NCBI GenBank assembly: GCA_016934895.1
Contig: JAFGRZ010000207.1
Span: 1 to 9,899, forward strand
Source of the DNA: Candidatus Aminicenantota bacterium
GTDB taxonomy: Bacteria; Acidobacteriota; Aminicenantia; Aminicenantales; UBA8522
Direction: 5' to 3'
Length of the DNA stretch: 9,899 bases
In this document: piece by piece, positions 6,315 through 9,899 of the stretch
Layout of the letters: each line of letters begins with the position of its first letter
Position numbering within the stretch: the stretch's first letter is position 1
The notes under the pieces: model-generated
What the model was told of the DNA's origin: nothing
Databases searched by the model: none
What the model saw: only the letters and a program-made list of their open reading frames with translations
Made by a program: the position numbers and the translations under genes

Positions 6315-6823
6315 TGGAATACATCACGGCCCCCTGGAGAAGCGATTACGTGAGGTCGGTCTGCCGCCTGAAGGGGTGCATCTTCTGCCGCGCCCTCAAG
6401 CTCGGGGACGACCGCGCGGCCCACATTCTTCACCGCGGAAAACACAATTTCGTCATCCTCAACAAATTTCCTTATACTCCCGGCCACCTCATGATCGCGC
6501 CCTTCCGGCATACCGCGGCCTTTGAGCGGGCATCGCGAGAAGCGAACGCCGAGCTGATCGGACTTCTCCAGCTCAGCCTGAAAACCCTGAAAAGGGCGTA
6601 TCATCCCCACGGCTTCAACGCCGGCATCAATCTCGGCCAGAGCGCCGGGGCCGGTGTCGTCCACCATTACCATTTCCATGTCATCCCGCGCTGGCACGGC
6701 GATTCCAATTTCATGCCGCTGATCAGTGGCACCCGGATCCTGACCGAGGACCTGGAATGCGCCTATGATCGGCTGCTCCCTCTTTTTCAAAGTGACGGCC
6801 GGCGGCCGAGGAGAAAGCGATGA
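6314..6823 (+). CDS. HIT-family protein, probable diadenosine polyphosphate (Ap4A) phosphorylase/hydrolase
   Basis: Encodes 169 residues. The histidine triad is complete: His118-Tyr-His120-Phe-His122-Val-Ile, with His120 the expected nucleophile that forms a nucleotidyl-enzyme intermediate. Around it, GFNAGINLGQSAGAG (100-114) and PRWHGDSNFMP (125-135) resemble the actinobacterial Ap4A phosphorylase branch (Rv2613c type) more than the short HINT proteins. The N-terminus (APWRSDY, then CIFC with Cys22 and Cys25) is typical of this branch and could be part of a zinc site. The likely role is turnover of Ap4A or related dinucleotides in the cytoplasm; the exact substrate is inferred. The basic C-terminal tail (GRRPRRKR) is poorly conserved in appearance. 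No good Shine-Dalgarno is present, and the ATG shares a base with the HU stop, so translation is likely by re-initiation. Confidence 0.88.
   Translation: MEYITAPWRSDYVRSVCRLKGCIFCRALKLGDDRAAHILHRGKHNFVILNKFPYTPGHLMIAPFRHTAAFERASREANAELIGLLQLSLKTLKRAYHPHGFNAGINLGQSAGAGVVHHYHFHVIPRWHGDSNFMPLISGTRILTEDLECAYDRLLPLFQSDGRRPRRKR
6808..6813 (+). promoter_or_regulatory. Ribosome binding site of the acyl-CoA dehydrogenase gene
   Basis: GAGGAG lies 6 bases before the ATG at 6820, inside the end of the HIT gene. It supports this start, whose ATGA also overlaps the HIT stop codon. Confidence 0.6.
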
Positions 6824-7965
6824 ACTTCGAACTGAACGAGGACCAACTCATGCTTCGAGAACTTGTCCGCGATTTCTCTCAAAAAGAAATCGCGCCCAAG
6901 ATCGGCGCCTACGAAGAGCAACACCAATTTCCCCGGGACATCATCCGCCAACTGAGCGAAATCGGAGTCTTGGGGATGACCGTCCCGCCGGAGCTCGGCG
7001 GAAACCGGACCGATTATCTCTCCTTCATCCTGGCCCTGGAAGAACTGGCCAAGGTCTCAGCGACCGTCTGCGTCATCGTCAGCGTCCACGCTTCCCTTTT
7101 TTGCAACTCGATCCTGAAGTTCGGATCGGACCGGCAAAAGGAGAAATACCTTCCTGCGGCCGCCCGGGGGGAGATCATCGGCGCCTTTTCGCTGACCGAG
7201 CCGGAGGCCGGATCGGACGCTACCGGCATCAAGAGCCGAGCGGTGAAGTCGGGAGGGGAATATATCCTCAACGGGACCAAGGCCTGGGTCACTGCCGGAA
7301 ACGACGCCGATGCGCTGATTATCATCGCCAAGACCCGGCGCGCGGACGGGGAGGAAAAGCTGAGCGCTTTTATCGTGGATAAGGATTCTCCCGGTCTTAA
7401 AGTCACCAAAATCGAGGAGAAAATGGGGCTCCACTCTTCCCCTACCGCCATGCTCTCTCTCGAAGACTGCCGTGTCCCGGCCGAAAACCGGCTCGGGGAA
7501 GAGGGCCGGGGCGCCGCGATCGCCCTCTCCGGACTTGACGGCAGCCGCATCGGCGTGGCGGCGCAAGCCCTCGGCCTGTCCCAGCGCGCTCTCGACCTGG
7601 CTGTGGGCTACGCTCGACAGCGCGAGGCCTTCGGCAAGAAGATCGCCGAGTTCCAAGCGCTTCAATTCATGATGGCCGATATCGCCACCTGGGTCGAGGC
7701 CGGCCGCCTCCTCACCTACAGCGCCGCCGCTCTCTATGACCGGGGACGACCCTTCACCAAGGAAGCGGCCATGGCCAAGCTCTTCACCTCCGAGGCGGCC
7801 AACAAGATCGCTTACCTGGCCTTGCAGATCCACGGCGGCTACGGTTACTCCCGGGAATACCCGATCGAGCGGATTTACCGAGATGCGAGGGTCCTGTCCA
7901 TCTACGAGGGGACTTCGGAGATCCAGCGGCTGGTGATCGCCCGGAGTCTGCTGAAAGAGCCCTGA
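6820..7965 (+). CDS. Acyl-CoA dehydrogenase, short-chain/butyryl-CoA type
   Basis: Encodes 381 residues, standard for the family. It oxidises an acyl-CoA to the 2-enoyl-CoA using FAD and passes electrons to an electron-transfer flavoprotein. Visible landmarks are an all-helical N-terminus starting MNFELNEDQLMLRE, the FAD/substrate segment FSLTEPEAGSDATG (123-136), the beta domain with NGTKAWVT, LDGSRIG (239-245), QREAFGK (267-273), QIHGGYGYS (336-344), and YEGTSEIQ with the catalytic base Glu363. A Glu here places it with butyryl/short-chain and medium-chain enzymes rather than isovaleryl- or long-chain types, which carry the base elsewhere. Chain-length preference is inferred. ETF genes are not in the window. 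The ATG overlaps the HIT stop by 4 bases, so it shares the ispH-rpsA transcript, an unusual companion for these housekeeping genes. Confidence 0.93.
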   Translation: MNFELNEDQLMLRELVRDFSQKEIAPKIGAYEEQHQFPRDIIRQLSEIGVLGMTVPPELGGNRTDYLSFILALEELAKVSATVCVIVSVHASLFCNSILKFGSDRQKEKYLPAAARGEIIGAFSLTEPEAGSDATGIKSRAVKSGGEYILNGTKAWVTAGNDADALIIIAKTRRADGEEKLSAFIVDKDSPGLKVTKIEEKMGLHSSPTAMLSLEDCRVPAENRLGEEGRGAAIALSGLDGSRIGVAAQALGLSQRALDLAVGYARQREAFGKKIAEFQALQFMMADIATWVEAGRLLTYSAAALYDRGRPFTKEAAMAKLFTSEAANKIAYLALQIHGGYGYSREYPIERIYRDARVLSIYEGTSEIQRLVIARSLLKEP

Positions 7966-8010
7966 GATCGCTGACCGACAAAACTCCGATCGTATATTCG
8001 AGGTTCAATC

Positions 8011-9899
8011 ATGCTAAAGACGATGAGAAAGAACGTCAAGGCCCTGGCTCCCACCCTGTGGATTGTCATCGCCACTTTTATCATCTCCATTTTCGCTATC
8101 TGGGGCGGAGCCGGACGTCTGGGTGAAAAATCCCTGGAGGACACCATCGCCTCCCTGGGGAAAGACCGGATCTCCACCGAAGCGTACTATCAGAGCCTGC
8201 GCAACAGGCTGGAAGCCCTGCAGAAGGAATTCCAGGCTTTGAACAAGAATTTCATCCAGCAGCTCAACATCCCTCAGCAGGTCCTGGAACAGATGGTTCA
8301 ACAGAAACTGCTCTCCCGGAAGGCGCGGGAGATGGGGATCGCCGCTTCCGACCAGGAGATCAGGGAGCGCATCGTTTCGCTCTTCCAGCGGGACGGAAAG
8401 TTCATCGGCTACGATGAATACCGGCGCATCCTGGATTACAACCGGATGTCCATCGGGGAGTTCGAGAGCAGCCTCAAGGAGGAGATCATCCTGAACAAAG
8501 TGATTCAGGTCCTCACGGCCGGGATCACGGCCACCCCCGAGGAGCTCTGGGAAAACTACCGCAAGCAAAATGAAACGGCCCAGATCGAATACGTTGTGTT
8601 GGAGGAGAACAAGGTTCCCTACGAGAAGAAACTTGAGGAAGCCGAGATCCAGGCCTCTTTCGAACAGAACAAGGAGCTCTATTCCCTCCCCGAAAGGCGG
8701 CAGGGATCCTATGTTTTTCTGGAAACCGAGGCGCTCAAGCCGGACATCGAAGTGACCGAAGAGGAGATCGAAAAGTATTACCAGGATAACCTCGACCAGT
8801 TCAAAGAACCCGAGAAGATCAGGGTCGGACGGATCTTCCTCTCGGGCGCGGACAAAGAGACAACCGCGTCTCAAAAAGAAGCCGAGGTTTTGCTTGACCG
8901 TTTGAAGGCGGGCGCCGACTTTGCTCAAATCGCTCAAGCATCGTCCCAGGACGAAAAAGCCAAAGACGGAGGCGATTGGGGAACCACCGAATGGCGCCGC
9001 CTGCCGGCCCAGGAAAGGGAGGCGATCGGGAGCCTGTCCGCCGGCGAGCTCAGCGGGATCATCGAAACAGCCAACGGTCTGGCCATCCTCAAGGTCATCG
9101 AAAAGGAGCCGGAAAGGATTCAGGCTCTGGATCAAGTCTCGAGCCGTATCAAGGGCATCATCGAAGACCAGAAGACCCGGGATCTTGCGACTCAGAGAAT
9201 CGGCCGGCTGGAAAAGAGCGCCCGCCGGGAGAAAAGCCTGGATGTCGCCGCCCAGAAGATGGGGCTGAAAATCAAGAATTCCGGGCTGTTGAAACAGGGA
9301 CAGGCGTTGGAGAGCATCGACCCGGCGGGATCGATCGCCCAGGCGCTTTTCGAACTGAAGAAAGGAGAGATCTCTTCCCCTGTTTATACCTTCACGGGAA
9401 CGGGAATCGTTCAACTGGAGACGATTGAAGAGCCGAGACCGGCCACCCTCGACGAGGTGAGAGAGGAAGTCGAGAAGGACTTGAGAGGCAAAAAACAGAA
9501 AGAGATCACGCTTCAGAAGATCCAGGAGGCCCGCACCCGGCTCGACGGCCGGAACTGGGAAGAGATGGCCTCCGGGCAGGGGCTTGAGTACAAGCTGGTG
9601 AATGAGCACAAGAGAGAGCAATACCTGGGGATCATTGGAGAAAGCCCGGAGATCGACCGCCTCTCGTTTTCGCTTCCTCTCAACGAGATCAGTGAGCCCA
9701 TCGAGTTTGCCTCCGGGTACGCCCTCGTCCGGGTCTTGGAACGGAAAGCGGTCGACCGGGAGGAATTCGAGAAGAACAAGTCTGCCGAGCTGACGAACTA
9801 TCTCGAGGCCAAAAAGAATAAATTCCTCCAGGCCTATATCAACAAGCTGCGGGAAGAAAAAGAGGTGCGGATCAACACCAACCTGTTCATGCAGGTCAA
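8011..9899 (+). CDS. SurA/PpiD-like membrane-anchored periplasmic foldase (partial, runs off the window)
   Basis: Open from the ATG at 8011 to the window end: 629 full codons with no stop, so the C-terminus is missing. GAGG at 8000-8003 lies 7 bases upstream. A basic N-terminus (MLKTMRKNVK) precedes one membrane helix at about 15-32, giving an N-in, periplasmic-out topology. A SurA/PpiD-type helical chaperone region follows at about 45-260, then a parvulin domain at about 271-365 with GGDWG at 320-324. Both histidines usual in active parvulins appear replaced: IRVGRIFL at the HIL position and GLAILKV at the GYHIIKV position. Catalytic isomerase activity is therefore doubtful and a chaperone role more likely, as proposed for E. 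coli PpiD. Two more parvulin-tail-like segments follow at about 445-473 and 551-580. The role is folding of exported proteins. It begins 45 bases after the dehydrogenase stop and may share its transcript. Confidence 0.87.
   Translation, partial: MLKTMRKNVKALAPTLWIVIATFIISIFAIWGGAGRLGEKSLEDTIASLGKDRISTEAYYQSLRNRLEALQKEFQALNKNFIQQLNIPQQVLEQMVQQKLLSRKAREMGIAASDQEIRERIVSLFQRDGKFIGYDEYRRILDYNRMSIGEFESSLKEEIILNKVIQVLTAGITATPEELWENYRKQNETAQIEYVVLEENKVPYEKKLEEAEIQASFEQNKELYSLPERRQGSYVFLETEALKPDIEVTEEEIEKYYQDNLDQFKEPEKIRVGRIFLSGADKETTASQKEAEVLLDRLKAGADFAQIAQASSQDEKAKDGGDWGTTEWRRLPAQEREAIGSLSAGELSGIIETANGLAILKVIEKEPERIQALDQVSSRIKGIIEDQKTRDLATQRIGRLEKSARREKSLDVAAQKMGLKIKNSGLLKQGQALESIDPAGSIAQALFELKKGEISSPVYTFTGTGIVQLETIEEPRPATLDEVREEVEKDLRGKKQKEITLQKIQEARTRLDGRNWEEMASGQGLEYKLVNEHKREQYLGIIGESPEIDRLSFSLPLNEISEPIEFASGYALVRVLERKAVDREEFEKNKSAELTNYLEAKKNKFLQAYINKLREEKEVRINTNLFMQV

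Noticed and set aside
7971..7998. Possible promoter for the foldase gene: CTGACC, 16-base spacer, TATATT
   Set aside because: The -35 box is weak, and the expected transcription start (about 8005) would fall after the GAGG ribosome binding site, leaving almost no leader. Read-through from the upstream operon is simpler.
8014..9621. Long minus-strand open frame of 535 codons opposite the foldase gene
   Set aside because: It is a shadow of the plus-strand gene. Its translation is a leucine, aspartate and phenylalanine-rich string with no recognisable domain, while the plus frame carries clear PpiD/SurA features and a ribosome binding site.

Overview
This 9.9 kb window has moderately high GC and is almost fully coding. 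All genes I can support lie on the + strand, in two tightly packed groups. It looks like the chromosome of a Gram-negative (diderm) bacterium: there are signal peptides, a TRAP-type inner-membrane permease and a SurA/PpiD-type periplasmic chaperone. The DUF6305 protein, the TRAP-like cassette and the overall gene style recall Acidobacteriota-related lineages such as Candidatus Aminicenantes. That is an impression from memory, not a demonstrated placement. I see no tRNA, rRNA, CRISPR array, insertion sequence or phage gene.

Group 1 (about 212-3351) is a four-gene cassette: an exported DUF6305-family protein, a TRAP large permease (DctM-like), a 50-residue two-helix membrane protein that starts on the last base of the permease stop codon (TAATG), and an M14-type succinylglutamate desuccinylase/aspartoacylase-like hydrolase with an N-terminal membrane segment. 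A normal TRAP transporter has a DctP binding protein and a DctQ small subunit, and neither is visible here. The cassette may therefore be a TRAP variant in which the DUF6305 protein and the 50-residue protein fill those places next to a dedicated hydrolase. This is the most novel-looking part of the window. Upstream, positions 1-211 hold a G/C-rich non-coding stretch with several hairpins, two of which exclude each other.

Group 2 (3377 to the window end) begins with a strong sigma-70-like promoter (TTGACA, 17-base spacer, TAGTAT). It runs ispH, rpsA (six S1 domains), an HU/IHF-family protein, a HIT-family nucleotide phosphorylase/hydrolase, and a short-chain-type acyl-CoA dehydrogenase. After a 45-base gap comes a membrane-anchored SurA/PpiD-like foldase that runs off the window. 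From ispH to the dehydrogenase every junction overlaps by 1 to 13 bases, so these five genes are almost certainly one transcript with translational coupling. They link isoprenoid precursor synthesis, translation, nucleoid structure, dinucleotide turnover and acyl-CoA oxidation. The foldase may be co-transcribed. I see no convincing intrinsic terminator in the window.
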